Shown here piece by piece: positions 11,835 through 23,059 of a stretch of 64,000 bases of DNA. Source of the DNA: Arthrinium phaeospermum (Eukaryota > Ascomycota > Sordariomycetes > Amphisphaeriales > Apiosporaceae). How positions within the stretch are numbered: position 1 is the stretch's first letter; each line of letters begins with the position of its first letter. Where the stretch lies: NCBI GenBank assembly GCA_006503535.1, contig QYRS01000012.1:992001-1056000 (forward strand). Reading direction: 5' to 3'. A program made the position numbers and the translations under genes. The notes under the pieces were generated by a model. That model was not told the origin of the DNA and ran no database searches. It saw only the letters and a list, made by a program, of their open reading frames with translations.

Positions 11835-12545
11835 TGGGAGATTGTTTATTCTTTTTAGAAGAAAACTGTGTGTTGGTGGCTTGTTAGTGAGATTTTAAAG
11901 AAGAAGGTTAGTGACTATGTGAAGAAGGATCTTGGTTTTTGTGTTGTCGATGGGTCATTGCCTGAAGGATGTGCCTCAGGTGTCGTAAACATTGCCCGCG
12001 TAAGTACCGGGTTCAGCCTACATTAATTTTGGTAAATTCTGGTAGCATGGGGTATCGTAAACATTGTCGTGTCTGCCACCGATCCCGTACGTGGTCTTTA
12101 CCTGTACATCCCTCAGCTCAGTGATTGAAACATTGCCCGCGTAAGTACCGGGTTCAGCCTACATTAATTTTGGTAATTCTGGTAGCATGGGGTATCGTAA
12201 ACATTGTCGGTGTCTGCCACCGATCCCGTACGTGGTCTTTACCTGTACATCCCTCAGCTCAGTGATTGACAGCCTCAGTCATTAAGATATGGGCATGACT
12301 CCTAGAGTGCCTCAGATCGTGATCCAGCATGGCTATTTTTGAGCGCCTGATCAACTACCCTGAGTCTATTCCCCAAGTAGGTCGCTATCTGCTGACCATA
12401 TTTCACGTTGGCTACAGGAGACTATCCTCTTCGATAGGAGACGAAGAACGCATGAGGTATTCGAGAATATTCCAGTGTTAGATAAATCAAGAACTTCGTC
12501 ACTGACTAGAAATCCAAACAGGAGCTGAAAAGGCTAGGAGCCCTT
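11835..12545. other. Intergenic region with a 141-bp tandem duplication
   Basis: Lies between the MYND gene and the next minus-strand gene. Its only notable content is the direct duplication at 11987-12268 (separate entry). Confidence 0.5.
11987..12268. repeat. Tandem direct duplication, 2 x 141 bp
   Basis: Copy 1 is 11987-12127 and copy 2 is 12128-12268. I see no substitution between the copies, only two single-base indels: ggtaaatt versus ggtaatt, and gtcgtgtc versus gtcggtgtc. An internal shorter echo (tcgtaaacattg) occurs twice in the segment. It is non-coding. The indel-only divergence matches two other duplications at 51458 and 52555. Confidence 0.9.
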
Positions 12546-13482
12546 CTATTCGACTTCGTGCCGTTCGGGTACAGTACGTCCGCCACTAGCTATCGGAGCA
12601 AACAACTCATGGGTCTTCGACTGTCCACTCGTGCCTATTTCAAACACATTGTTGCTGTCCAATTGCTGACTCCTAACATCTTCCCTCTTTGGATGGAATA
12701 CCAAGCCCCCTCCTGTCTCATCCTGTCTCCCTTTCGTCTTCGGCGCGATAATAAACCAGGCACCAATACCCCCAAGGAGGAACAAACCGGCCAGAGCCGC
12801 ACCGACCCCTACCCCGGCCTTTGCTCGGTATCCAGTCCCGAAGGAGCAGGAGATTCGATATGGCCTGTCGTCGGAGCGGCCCCGCCGGTTGACTGCGTCG
12901 TTGTTGCTGTATTGCGATCGCTCGCCTGCCAGTTTATCTGTATCATTGGGGCGAACAACGAATGGACGGTGTCACCGGACGCAATTCGGGTATCGATCGT
13001 AGTCCCCGGGTCCGCAGACCCACCGCAATTTTCGGCGATGTACGTGCCCGTCGTAATGATGCGCTGGCACGTCTGTAGCACCTCCGGACGGTCATCGTGG
13101 TGCAAGTGTACCCAGAGACAGCACCCCACGGCCGTCTCGCCCGCCGTGGGCGGGAATTGAAATGCGAAGCCCTCGCCCACACCATCACTGGCCATCTTCA
13201 TACAGGCGCTTGTATGCCCGGCCGGACACGAGAGGCCCGGTGAGTAAAGGCCCCAACCGGAGAGGCCTCCAGATACCAGGTCGACGGTCTGAGCTCCCGT
13301 CGTTGTCGCCAGCAGGAGCCCTGATCCCACACCAAGTAGACACCTTTTACGCGTCGACATGTTTGCCCCATCCAGGCGGTGCAGGTAGCAGCATCACAAG
13401 GATCGGCTATAGGCGTCGTGCAAGTTGAGCTGGGTGTGAATACGGTGGTGAGAGGCCCGAGGATTGTTCGCGTCGCGGCCAT
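12546..13482 (-). CDS. Secreted/single-pass membrane protein with Cys-rich ectodomain, paralogue 1
   Basis: Paralogue of the gene at 14225-15195. Start MAATRTILGPLTTVF at 13482. The ectodomain contains spaced cysteines (CTAWMGQTC, WDQGSCW), the shared block SGWGLYSPGLSCPAGHTSAC and ETAVGCC. A Ser/Thr-rich stalk, a single transmembrane helix (about AGLFLLGGIGAWFII) and a cytoplasmic tail ending HEVE follow. This architecture is widespread in Sordariomycetes and is often labelled LPXTG-domain-like; the function is unknown, with a cell-surface sensor or wall role as the usual guess. Two one-base breaks are needed: about 13307 (after GSCW) and about 12830 (before the membrane helix). No intron is apparent. 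It lacks an obvious N-terminal signal peptide, as does its paralogue. Confidence 0.75.
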
Positions 13483-14224
13483 GTTCGTCCAAGATTGGGT
13501 CTGTAACCTGACCTTGACATCAAGCTTCACAGGATGTGTTTGTCCTGAAGTAAACCTCAATATCATGACAACATGGAGCACAAAGTCTCGAGAATTCTCG
13601 AGTGGGTTGGAACAGCCCTTAAAGCATTGAAATCGCGCCATAAAACATTTCTTGCGGAGAATCACTGTATCAACCAAGCCTACGCCACGCCTCTATCACC
13701 TGTGACGTCGTCACATCAACACCGCCGACACGAATAGCAAACGTCCATTAAGCGCGTTGCCAGGAGTAGATTTTCTGCAGCCACATAGTCATTAAAGAGG
13801 ACAAGGGTCGCAGATAGTTGTAGCGGTGTAGTACATAAATACGAGGTTGGCACGTCGGTCTACTGTATCAGCTGAGGGTGGCTGATAGCTGAGTGCCACC
13901 ACCCGCTAGTACAGGCATCGTGGCACTTATTATTCTTTTCTTTTTCTTTTTCCTGTTCATGAATGTAGTTCAGGACCAAATCATTTTAGCCGCCAAGCAA
14001 GCCCCTCCGAGATGAAGGGGTCAGCGGCCTACTCGACCCACTACGTTGAGCACGTTGTGTGATCTTGCGTCCTGGTTGGCACTGGCAAGGTCTAGTTGGC
14101 CGGAGAGACAGGACACCTCTTCATATAACTCCTGATAATGAACACTAGTGTACAGTAGTTATGGCTATCTATCCTATACGCGCACCCAACTCCCAACCCA
14201 TCTTCTATACATTAGCTACAAGTC
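13483..14224. other. Intergenic region between the two paralogues
   Basis: Promoter of paralogue 1 and 3' region of paralogue 2. No gene, RNA or repeat recognised. Confidence 0.4.
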
Positions 14225-15195
14225 TTAGTACACCCACCGACGTCTTTCATCCAAGAGCGGCCCGTCGCCAGGACTTCGCGTAAAGAACTCCCGAGTTTCC
14301 CGAGTCTCCCTCGCGCGACGGCTCTCGCTGACCTCATATGAATCACTGTCCAGCCCCCGCGGCGATGTGTCACTCTCTAACTCTACCGACCCCGCGCACT
14401 CTCCCTTCTCACTTTCGATCCGTCCTCTTCTCCTTCTCCATAGCAGAAATCCACCGCCAACTACACCCCGAGCACGATCAACCCTCCCACCGCCGCACCG
14501 ACTCCTATCCCAGCATAAGCGCCGTTGCTAAGCCCGGATGGAGCAGGCGTGTTGGGGGGATGCGATGTCATCGGGTGGGTGGCCGTTACCGACATGCTCG
14601 TTGCCGTCGCGGGGAGATCCGCCGCCCGCCAATTGATCTGGATGAGGGGCGCGTAGATGCTGAGACAGGTGGTATACGTCGCGGCCCAGGTCTTGAGGGC
14701 GGTACCGGGCGGCAACTCCCCGCCGCAGGTGACGACCTCGTACAGCGTCGACCGCATCGTGCGCAGGCAAGTGTTGCGGCCGTTGGCGTCCAGGACGCAG
14801 GAGAAGGAGGAGGGGCAGCAGCCGACAGCGGTCTCGCCGGCCGTGAGGGGGAACTGGAAGGTGAAGTCGCCGCCGGTCGGGTTGTCGGCGGTGGCGGTGC
14901 AGGCGCTGGTCGAGCCGGCGGGGCACGACAGGCCGGGCGAGTAGAAGCCCCAGCCGCCCAGGTAGCCGGTGACGGCGACGTCGGTCGTGACGGCGCCCGA
15001 GGTGTACGGGGGCCAGCAGGAAGACTGGTCCATGACGCCGTACGAATTGTTCCACTTGGGCAGCGTCGTGCAGGCTTGGCCCTCCCAGGCCACGCACGAC
15101 TGCGACTTGCAGTACCCGGCCATGGGCGTCACGCATGTCGGATCGGCGGTAAATACCGTGGTGAGAGGCCCCAGGACGTTACGTGTGGCGGTCAT
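14225..15195 (-). CDS. Secreted/single-pass membrane protein with Cys-rich ectodomain, paralogue 2
   Basis: Start MTATRNVLGPLTTVF at 15195. Blocks shared with the neighbouring paralogue are ADPTCVTPMAGYC, VAWEGQACTTLPKW, MDQSSCWPPY, GGWGFYSPGLSCPAGSTSAC and ETAVGCCP. A Thr/Pro/Ser-rich stalk precedes one membrane helix (AGIGVGAAVGGLIVLG plus VVGGGFLLW), then basic WRRRRGR and a charged tail rich in Arg-Glu repeats ending RRRWVY at the TAA at 14225. The helix is split by one missing base in the C run at 14466-14469; uncorrected, the frame stops at 14461 and loses the tail. Same orientation and strong similarity indicate a tandem duplication. The role is unknown; cell-surface location is inferred from the topology. 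Confidence 0.78.
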
Positions 15196-16191
15196 GCTGG
15201 CGTATGCGTCTGAGTCTGGATCTGGATCCGGGAATAGAATACATACATCCAGCCACTAGGCGTTGCCGAACATTGATTCGGTGCGGAGTACCTTCTCAGG
15301 AAGAAGAGACGAAGAAAAAGGCGAAACAAACTGTCGAGGTCCATCGTTAACTTGAGGTCGCCCACAGGCTGGAAAAGGGGGGTTATCGTTTGAAGGGAAC
15401 GGTTTGCAGCCTCACGCGGTAAGACGACATGGGGCGTTGCCCGCACCGCCATGTTGAACATCCAGTCTATTGGTGGCTTTGATGAATTCAAATGAGACAA
15501 TAAAGCTAAAATTACCATGGGCAGCAGTTAAGGAGAAGCTGCAGACGCTTTGGAGCGCCTTGGGCTTTCAACCCCATCACGTTTCTTTCGGGCCCTTGCT
15601 GCCTCATTCGGCCACTTCTAGTCTATGGCTGAACGGATAGACAAACCCGGGTTCTTGTCTATGATAGTTTGTGGCTTTCTAGAAGGTTTTCTCCGCGTGA
15701 AGCGCTAAATGTGGAAAGTGCGATGGCGCTGTCGCAGATACAGCCACAAAGATGGCGCCGTTCTGGTCATTACAGAATTGAGTAAGATAAAAATAGAGAA
15801 GTGTAAACATACCCAGAGCAACATACACTTATTGCCTTTCTTGGGTCTTGAATTTCACCCTGGCGCATTCCTAGCTGGGAGTTGACAGTCTGTTTTCTTT
15901 TCTCTTTCCTCCTACGTTTTCTTTAGTGGTCGTGGGAAGTCCGAATGATGGGACCAGAGTGTTTCAAGTGTATTCCTGAGCTCCACACTGTATTTAACTT
16001 TGAACTCTAAAGAATCTAAAAGTTGAATAAACTTTCTCCGCTAAGTATATAAATTATTATATAAAATAGTATCCTATATATTTAGTAATAACTGGGTGTG
16101 CTGAACAAAACATAACTACTACTATATTCTTCTAAGCATCTCGCCAAATGCACCATTCAGATTTTGAATCAGTTTAAACCTCGAAAGAAAC
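15196..16191. other. Divergent intergenic region with an AT-rich patch
   Basis: Between paralogue 2 (-) and the F-box gene (+). The stretch 16013-16135 is strongly AT-rich (tatataaattattatataa-like) compared with its surroundings, possibly an old RIP-affected repeat or a promoter element. No gene seen. Confidence 0.4.
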
Positions 16192-17447
16192 ATGGCCAAT
16201 CCACTCTATGCCCATTTGAGCCAGCTTGAGCGACTGCCCCCCGAGCTGCTTCACATCATTTTGTCATCTACCTCCTGGATGACCTCTACGCCTTCATTCG
16301 CGCCTCCCCTACCTTGTATGCCGTCTTCCGCCAGACGAAAGCCTCTACCCTACTGAAGGTCTGTGCCAATGACCTCGGTCCCGCCATTCGAGATGCCATC
16401 ATAGCGTCGAGCGAGCGTGCGCCAGCGGATGAAATCGTGGCCGCCTGGAAAACCCGTCTCCTCTCGAAGGAAGACCGGTGGCTGGCCGGCATCCTCACCA
16501 ATGAACCGTTGGCCATACGCATCGTCCATATCAACAGGCTCACCCAGTACTTTGTCGACTTGTATGCGCGCAGTCGGTTTGTCTACTTTAAACAGAGCCT
16601 TACAGGTCAAGGGTGCGATTCCGTCTGCAGCTGTCAGCGTCCCACAAGACAAGCGCAAGATACTGATGCCTGGGGCTGCCTGAGTCTTACGGAGCGCTGG
16701 AACCTCTCACAGGCCATTGTCCGACGTCAAGCCATCGTGGGCATGTATCGCCTGGCCCCCAGGTCACGGCTACTTGTCGAAAGCAGCAATCTTCCTGCTA
16801 TCGACAGTCTCCAAGGCCTCTTCGAGCCCTGGGAGAAGGAGCATATAGCGCAGATTGACAACTTCTTCTACGAATTTTGCCAAGACCTCGCGTGGCTGTT
16901 GTGTATGCAAAACACTTCCCGTGCACCCCTGCCGGGGTCTTTTCGCATTGTAGAGAGTTACTGCCAGGAATACTACCCACGACTTCCGGCACTCCGGCAG
17001 AGGATCGCACAAGCAGCTGCGGCAGATCCGACGCTAATTGACCGAGCACTCAGTTACAAGCCTTTGAAAAGCCATGATAGGCACGAAGTACTCGCATGGG
17101 AGATACTCCACACCAACTCGCCGACCATTTCCCCCTCACAGGACCAAGTCCTGTGCAACGTTACCTCGAAGCCACCAGTGGGTGCCCCTTGGGGCTGGAT
17201 ACATGCAGTAGGCCGCGACGGGGCTCGATGGGGTGACGAGCTAATCGTCAAGCAGCCCGCAAGCCCAGACTTCGAGACACACTATCTTTACCATCTGAAC
17301 CAGGAGAAGATCAAGATATGGAGATGGGCTGGTTTTGCGTTCTGGGACCGGCGCCGCACACAGAGCCTACACAGAGGTTTGCTGAATCATTCCGAGGACG
17401 GCTCCGTTGAGGACACCACCGGCTGGCTTGCCAGACTTTGCGAGTGA
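16192..17447 (+). CDS. F-box protein
   Basis: Start MANPLYAHLSQLERLPPELL at 16192; the N-terminal F-box (LPPELLHIILS then YLLDDLYAFIRASPTLYAV) is the SCF substrate-adaptor module. The frame breaks by one missing base near 16262-16268, exactly inside the F-box, and then runs open to the TGA at 17447. The remaining ~370 residues have no named domain; they contain Trp-rich and charged segments, including WIHAVGRDGARWGDE near 17199-17240, which recurs in degenerate form at 20598. Likely function: recruiting an unknown target for ubiquitination. No intron is apparent. Confidence 0.75.
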
Positions 17448-18902
17448 ACGGATATGGCAAACCATATATACAACTCAATTCCATCTCCAACACAGATTTT
17501 TACATAAACAGAGTTGGAGATCCGATCCACCAAAATTGACTACGAATGGCAAGTTGCCTCTCTTGCCATCCAGTCTGCCAGGTCTCTGTGCTTCCTGGTC
17601 GTTGCCGACGGCTCCTCAAGTCACCGCAGCTCCCCACGGACGTACGTGGGAAAAAAGGAAGAAGAAAAAAGAGACTTCATCCATCTGACCACACGCTCTA
17701 ATATTTGACGCGCAACAACCGAAGGCAAAAACGAAACCATTCACAAGCAATCCCAACACTCATACACAATACCTTCATCCAGCTGATCGCAATTTCGAAA
17801 GATCCCAGTGCAAACATGCTCAGAAAGCCACCAGATCAATTGAATGAGAATGGAACTCGTTAGGGCATCACTGCACCTCTAAGCCCAAACGTTAGGGAGA
17901 AGATATAACCAACGGTTAAGAGGAAATTTATGTTTAGGATAAGCGTATTTCACGGTCAGGGGGGTAAAATAAGAGGCAGGCCGACTCTGACAGACATCGT
18001 GGGGGGGTCGATCGCTTGGGACTGGCCTATGTAGTTTAATAAATTAATAAGCGCCATTATATGTTCGAGTTAATGTGGTGGTACGTAATTACCCCCCTTT
18101 CTATTAGAAAAGACATAAGTAATAAGATTAAGAAGGTCACTATATACAAGAGGTATATAGACATGCATATCCACGGGTGTACACCGCTACTGGGCAGTAT
18201 CAACCTTAGATCAAAACCAGGAGGTTTCCACGGCCGGGAAACATATATTCTCTATAGCTTGATGCTTGTGGTGTGCTTCGGCAGCTGCCCGATGGGGTTT
18301 AGTATAATGTCTAAGCATCTGGATCGTAATGGCTAAGCCAGTCTCCATCCGTACTGGAATACCCTGGAAGTTCAATAAAACGTAGATCTTAAACGGCCTG
18401 AGTGTAGTGCTCCTCAAAAGGCTTCCACTCAATGCAGGATATATATTGGATTTCCGCCCTAGGATCTATCTACCTTCATCGCCAGTGATCCTCCCTGCTA
18501 CATTACGACAACCTATTGGATTTGATATGATATTTCACACCACGGTAGTCGCTTGAGGTGATTTGGCTGACCGCTGCCCCTTCTCAATGTCTGACCCTAG
18601 CCCGAAACTAGGCTCCTTTGTGACCCATCCTCCCGAACAAAGAAACCCACAGCCATAACTTGAACAAAGAAACGATCTAAATGTAAATCTCTGCGCATTG
18701 GATCTGTTCTTTCCAACAATCTGAATTTTTCCACACTCAGTTGAAAGCATCGTCAGTTATGCCATCGCATTGTCGCCGGGCGGATCTGTGCCAAGAATAG
18801 ATCGACGACAACGACAATGATAACATACACAACAACAACAAAGGAACCATAAGCTCGGCGATATCACAATACGAGTGTAGTGGTGTAAAGCCGAACTACA
18901 TA
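17448..18902. other. Intergenic region, partly AT-rich
   Basis: No convincing gene. The section 17900-18170 is AT-richer than its surroundings, with short stop-dense frames. The frames at 18061-18336 and 18211-18432 have no recognisable character. Confidence 0.4.
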
Positions 18903-20417
18903 ATGAAGCGGAAGGCCGACGTGAACCGAAAGCCATGGCGAGGACGTTCCAAGACGCACAAACGACGCAACGACAACTTGGGTCAGGATACTCAGGATTC
19001 TACATCACCAGCTAAGCAGCGATTTCGACCCGAGAGCGTGTCCAGTCGCGTTACCGACTGGCTAGAGCAGATTCCCACGGTAGACTCAGCGACAGCTCCC
19101 CCCTGCCCAGATCGAGATTGTACAGGCCCAGAGATAGAACCGTTCGGTCGGGAAACTATGGCGAACATCTCTGCAAGGCCAAAGGCCCCTTCTTCCCGGT
19201 GCATGCTCAAAAGTGTTAGTTTTGTTGATCGGTCAGTCGCACAGACGACAACCAGCAGCAATACGAGGCTGTTGGACAGGCCGAACTACAGGAAGATCCA
19301 TATGGAGAGGAAAAACGGCATTTGCTTCCGTGTACATAGCCGAGGCCCCGAACTCCCAGGCTCCGCTTCTGACGCGTGTCAGGCAATAGAGAGCTCCCTG
19401 CAGCCACCAAGCCCTTTGTCCAAACAGATGAAAACCACGTTGGAGGAACTTTGCGAGATGCAAGAAGAAGAAGGAGACATAGCGGAGGCCGATATCGACC
19501 ATTGGTTTCTAATTAATGTGTTTCCGCTTCAACCACGGACTCTTGGGCTCAGGGGGCATGGCCACGTCTCTTTTGCGCGTGCTTGTGTTCCCGGGGCTAA
19601 CCACCCGACTCATCCGGTTTCCGTGCCGATACCAGACATGGCCTACGGCTACACGCTCAAAGGTCCCGCTGTACTCTTTAACAGGGCGCAACGGAATACT
19701 ATCGAAGAAATGGGCCCGGATATGGGCCAAGCGAGTCCCAAAGACCTTTTCTTTCCCTTTTTCATCATTGAATACAAATCAGACGCGGGCAGACGAACGG
19801 TGGCGCAGAATCAGTGCCTTGGAGGTTCCGCTACTTGCGTTGCGATCATCAATAGACTCAACGAGCTGCTAGGAAAGTACCCCAGATCCCAGGAGGTGTG
19901 CAATGTGGCTTTCAGCTTTGTTATCGATCTGCAACATGCCGAACTGTTCATTTCCTGGATGGGGGACAGTGAAGAGGAAGAGGAAGAGGATGACGATGAA
20001 GAGGAGGATGAGAATGTAGAGGAAGATGACAATGAAGAGAAAGATGACGATGAAGAGGAAGAGAAAGATGAAGACGAAGATGACGATGAGGAGGATGAAG
20101 ATGATGTTGACGATGATGATTATGAGGAAGAGGAGGAGGAGGAGGAGGGAAATAAAGAGGATAATGAGGGGGATAGGAAGAAATGTTATATGCGAAGGCA
20201 TAAAATATTCGACCTACACGACGCGGACCAATTTATTCAATTTGGGAACTACGTAAACAGTATCCTAGATTGGGGCAAGGGTAAACGTTTACGAGAGATC
20301 AAACGGGCTCTCAATTTTATTAGGACAGAGGACAAGAAACGCAACTTAGTTGAGGCAAGAGCGAGGAGACGACCAGGACATGCACAGCCTCCAAAGCGCA
20401 AACGTAATACTACGTAG
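18903..20417 (+). CDS. DUF7924-family protein with long acidic insert
   Basis: Single open frame of 504 residues. Residues 1-60 are basic (MKRKADVNRKPWRGR, KTHKRR), a likely nuclear localisation region. The DUF7924-type core runs from about residue 230: IPDMAYGYTL, then FFPFFIIEYKSD, then NQCLGGSATCV. The D...ExK...Q pattern recalls PD-(D/E)XK nuclease folds; that fold assignment is my inference. The core is interrupted at about residues 360-425 by an almost pure Asp/Glu insert (19966-20160) and resumes with MRRHKIFDLHDADQFIQFGN and ILDWGKGKRLREIKRAL. The tail is basic and ends KRKRNTT. The family is abundant and variable in filamentous fungi. No intron or frame break. The biological role is unknown. 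Confidence 0.8.
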   Translation: MKRKADVNRKPWRGRSKTHKRRNDNLGQDTQDSTSPAKQRFRPESVSSRVTDWLEQIPTVDSATAPPCPDRDCTGPEIEPFGRETMANISARPKAPSSRCMLKSVSFVDRSVAQTTTSSNTRLLDRPNYRKIHMERKNGICFRVHSRGPELPGSASDACQAIESSLQPPSPLSKQMKTTLEELCEMQEEEGDIAEADIDHWFLINVFPLQPRTLGLRGHGHVSFARACVPGANHPTHPVSVPIPDMAYGYTLKGPAVLFNRAQRNTIEEMGPDMGQASPKDLFFPFFIIEYKSDAGRRTVAQNQCLGGSATCVAIINRLNELLGKYPRSQEVCNVAFSFVIDLQHAELFISWMGDSEEEEEEDDDEEEDENVEEDDNEEKDDDEEEEKDEDEDDDEEDEDDVDDDDYEEEEEEEEGNKEDNEGDRKKCYMRRHKIFDLHDADQFIQFGNYVNSILDWGKGKRLREIKRALNFIRTEDKKRNLVEARARRRPGHAQPPKRKRNTT

Positions 20418-20597
20418 CGAATCACGGAGAACTCTTGTATGGGTATTAGGTAGTCTCATTACTTAGAGCGGTACACAATAGACTCGTATAGAAGATCTTG
20501 CACGCCAACTCTCGGGACCTTGGAACCTCCACTCCCGCCTCGACTCGTGCTGTGTGTCATTACCGCGACGTCGTCAGAGGATGCCCTATGGGCTTAG

Positions 20598-20753
20598 GCA
20601 CATGCAGCCGGCCGCAATGGAGCTCAATGGGGTAAGAAGATCCAACGGGCTCTTAGTTGTATTAAGAAAAACGACGTCTTAGCCGCCAAGGCGAAAGCGA
20701 AGAGCTCTTCGCCACGTGTGCGGGCTTCAAAGCGCCAACGTGGGCCAACATAA
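20598..20753 (+). pseudogene. 3' fragment resembling the tail of a DUF7924 protein
   Basis: The frame reads AHAAGRNGAQWGKKIQRALS, then IKKNDVLAAKAKAKSSS, ending SKRQRGPT at the TAA at 20751. The WGKKIQRAL and basic Lys/Arg-rich tail mirror the end of the intact gene just upstream (WGKGKRLREIKRAL, PPKRKRNTT). The first 39 bases also resemble the F-box gene at 17202-17240 (30 of 39 identical, six of nine differences G-to-A or C-to-T). No start or upstream domain remains. It could be a duplicated, decayed tail. Confidence 0.5.
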
Positions 20754-21316
20754 CCATCAGGACAACCTATAGCCACATCTCGAGCATTCTGTGAAGCTGC
20801 CTCCTGACCATGACTGCTTGAAATTACAATATTGAAAGTTGTTCTTAAGCTTTTATCTTTTTCATTAGTCTCGCTGCTTTAAATTAATTATAGTGTATAT
20901 CTAGTGTTTCGCACACGCCCCAATAGGGATTGGGATAGCTCATACACATTTGGCCTTACATTTGCAATAAGCAATCCATGGTGCGTTTGCTGTTTGAAGC
21001 TGACATGGCATCAATCATTTCAGAGCTTGAATTTTATTGATATCATAGAGCAAATCGCAATGTTTTCTTGGTGTGTCTGGAAAATGCAGCAGAGACATGA
21101 CCGTGCATCGTTGAATCGGTTTGCATTCTATGGTGGCCATTCTGTTGGCATCCATGAGCGGTGCGGCTTCCAGGTTGTTTGTTCTATAGGAAAACTCAAT
21201 TGTGTATGTTTGCAAGAGAGACAATGATTGTTTGCTGATGACTCCGAAAGTCCAAGTCGCCTTCCAAGATGTTCTATCAAGCACCACAGCTTCAAGGAGA
21301 AGTCATGTGCATTTGG

Positions 21317-21322
21317 TATAAG
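21317..21322 (+). promoter_or_regulatory. TATA box candidate upstream of the SMP gene
   Basis: TATAAG 173 bp before the ATG at 21495, followed by a pyrimidine-rich leader (ctctatcctcttcatc). Spacing is normal for a fungal gene with a long 5' UTR. Confidence 0.45.
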
Positions 21323-21494
21323 TAGGCAACTCTCTGCCACGAAATATCATCCTTCACTCTATCCTCTTCATCAGACAACCTTACGAGTCAACATCACTGC
21401 CTACTTGCAACTTGTCACCTCGACTTCCCACATCACCAACGATAACATCAAGTTCTACGCTCTCCGCCAACCAACCAACCCAACAACCGCCAAG

Positions 21495-22017
21495 ATGTCT
21501 TCCGACAACACCTCCAACAACAAGGAGAACACCAACCCCATGACCAAGGAGGATGCCGCTCGCATCCAGGCCGCCGAGGTACGCACCACCCGCATGAACA
21601 ATGACAACCCAAGCAAGCCCAACCCCCTCTCTTGTCACTCCTGCGGAGCGGCGGACAATCTGCCCCGTCCCAACCAGTGCCCGCTGCACGAAGTAGTACG
21701 GGTTTTCCTTGACCAAAATGAGACCAACAGAAACGACCGCTGTCTTTCTACAAGAGCAGCAGCTGAATAGCACTACCCGCTTCCACACACAAGATACAAC
21801 AACAGCACGCACCCTACTAACATTCCGCCTTCTCCGTCGTCCCAAATCACAGGCCAAGAAGTCCGACACCGGCGAGACCGCAGCCGGCAGCTTCGCCGCC
21901 CGCGCCCAGAGCGCCGCCGACAAGAACGGAAAGGACAAGAAGCCGGCCGCAGCCGATCCCGCCGGCGGTGGTGGCACTTCCCCCAGCAGCGGCGGCCAGA
22001 AGGCGGCCCTCGTCTAA
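21495..22017 (+). CDS. Small seed-maturation-protein (SMP)-type stress protein
   Basis: Two exons, 21495-21578 and 21853-22017, joined in phase across a 274-bp intron (gtacgc...cacag), give 82 residues. The protein starts MSSDNTSNNKENTNP, continues MTKEDAARIQAAEAKKSD and FAARAQSAADKNGKD, and ends in a Gly/Ser-rich tail (SSGGQKAALV). The pattern MTKEDAARIQ...GGFAARAQSAAD is that of the SMP domain, found in plant seed proteins and in many short fungal proteins linked with conidia or stress. The protein is hydrophilic without signal or membrane segment. The intron is long for this genome; reading through it would add a Cys-containing alternative C-terminus ending at 21770. Confidence 0.8.
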
Positions 22018-23059
22018 TGATGAGGGGGAGACCCTCTCCTCCTGCCAACACAACTAACTAAACCCGACGACTTTCCTGTGCACTTGCCAGGAACAGGAGA
22101 GAGGGGTGAAAGGGATGGAGGGATAGAGATGAGGCAAGAACTGTCTTGATTGCAAGAGAACCGGTCTCACTTACATGCCGGGAGGGACTCATGGAACAAC
22201 AAACGCAGTCTCTCCTTCCGTCGTCACTCAGTTGTGCACAGCCAATGGTACCATAGAGGAGGGAGGAGAGTCAGAGAGGGCGAAGTGTTTGGAAAGGAAG
22301 CGGGTTGAGTAAATATCTACATGTAGACTTGATAATCAACCACTATTGCTCGTTAATTAGGTGTACCATCTCTTGGTTCTAGTTACTAACTCACAGGACG
22401 TGTATTCCTCCCAATTGTGACGGCAATCCGACGATATTCTTTCCTGCAACTGACCTCTGAGATGGGTCTGTTCATGTAAGAACCCCAGTACCAGAAGTCG
22501 CGCGATGTAAGAACCAGAGTGGTGTCGTGGAATTCAATTGCAGGCTGGTCTAGAAGAAAGAAGAAATTCTACCTGACCATAGTAAACCTGGATCCAGTCG
22601 ACAGAAACTTTACGGTCAACTACAGCATAAACAGATGCCATGTCCCCAATCGATTTGTTCACTCGCAATCTTGGACGTCTATATCACAGTAAGACCATGC
22701 AACGTCTGCTATGGGACTTTGTTTTGGTATTTTCTCTCCGCTATATCAGCTATGACGAGGCCATGCCATGGGAGAGTAGCTCTCGAGGCACGCGCATGAA
22801 CGGGTTATATCGCAAGCCGTGACATTGCCACCAAATAAAACAGCCGCCAAACTAAAACCATCGAAAACGAGCTGAGAAATCTTCTCCCAGACTGTTCGCA
22901 CTCGGGGGCGACACGCGTCACACTCGCCCCATGCCGTTGAAGTCCGTAAGCCACCGTGTTATATTCTTGCCATTAGATATTTGGGCCTCAGCCGCGGCCA
23001 GTAGTGGAGGTTTTGCGACGCCAAGTTCACTGAATTCAAGGGAAGACAAACCGCAATCG
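22018..23059. other. Convergent intergenic region
   Basis: 3' regions of the SMP gene (+) and the CFEM gene (-). No gene, RNA or repeat recognised. Confidence 0.4.

Larger units (their letters stand above)
20418..21494. other. Intergenic region
   Basis: Contains the DUF7924-like tail fragment (20598-20753) and, at its right end, the promoter of the small SMP gene. Otherwise nothing recognised. Confidence 0.4.

Noticed and set aside
14338..15213. 291-codon plus-strand frame
   Set aside because: Antisense to paralogue 2, whose Cys pattern and membrane helix identify the coding strand.
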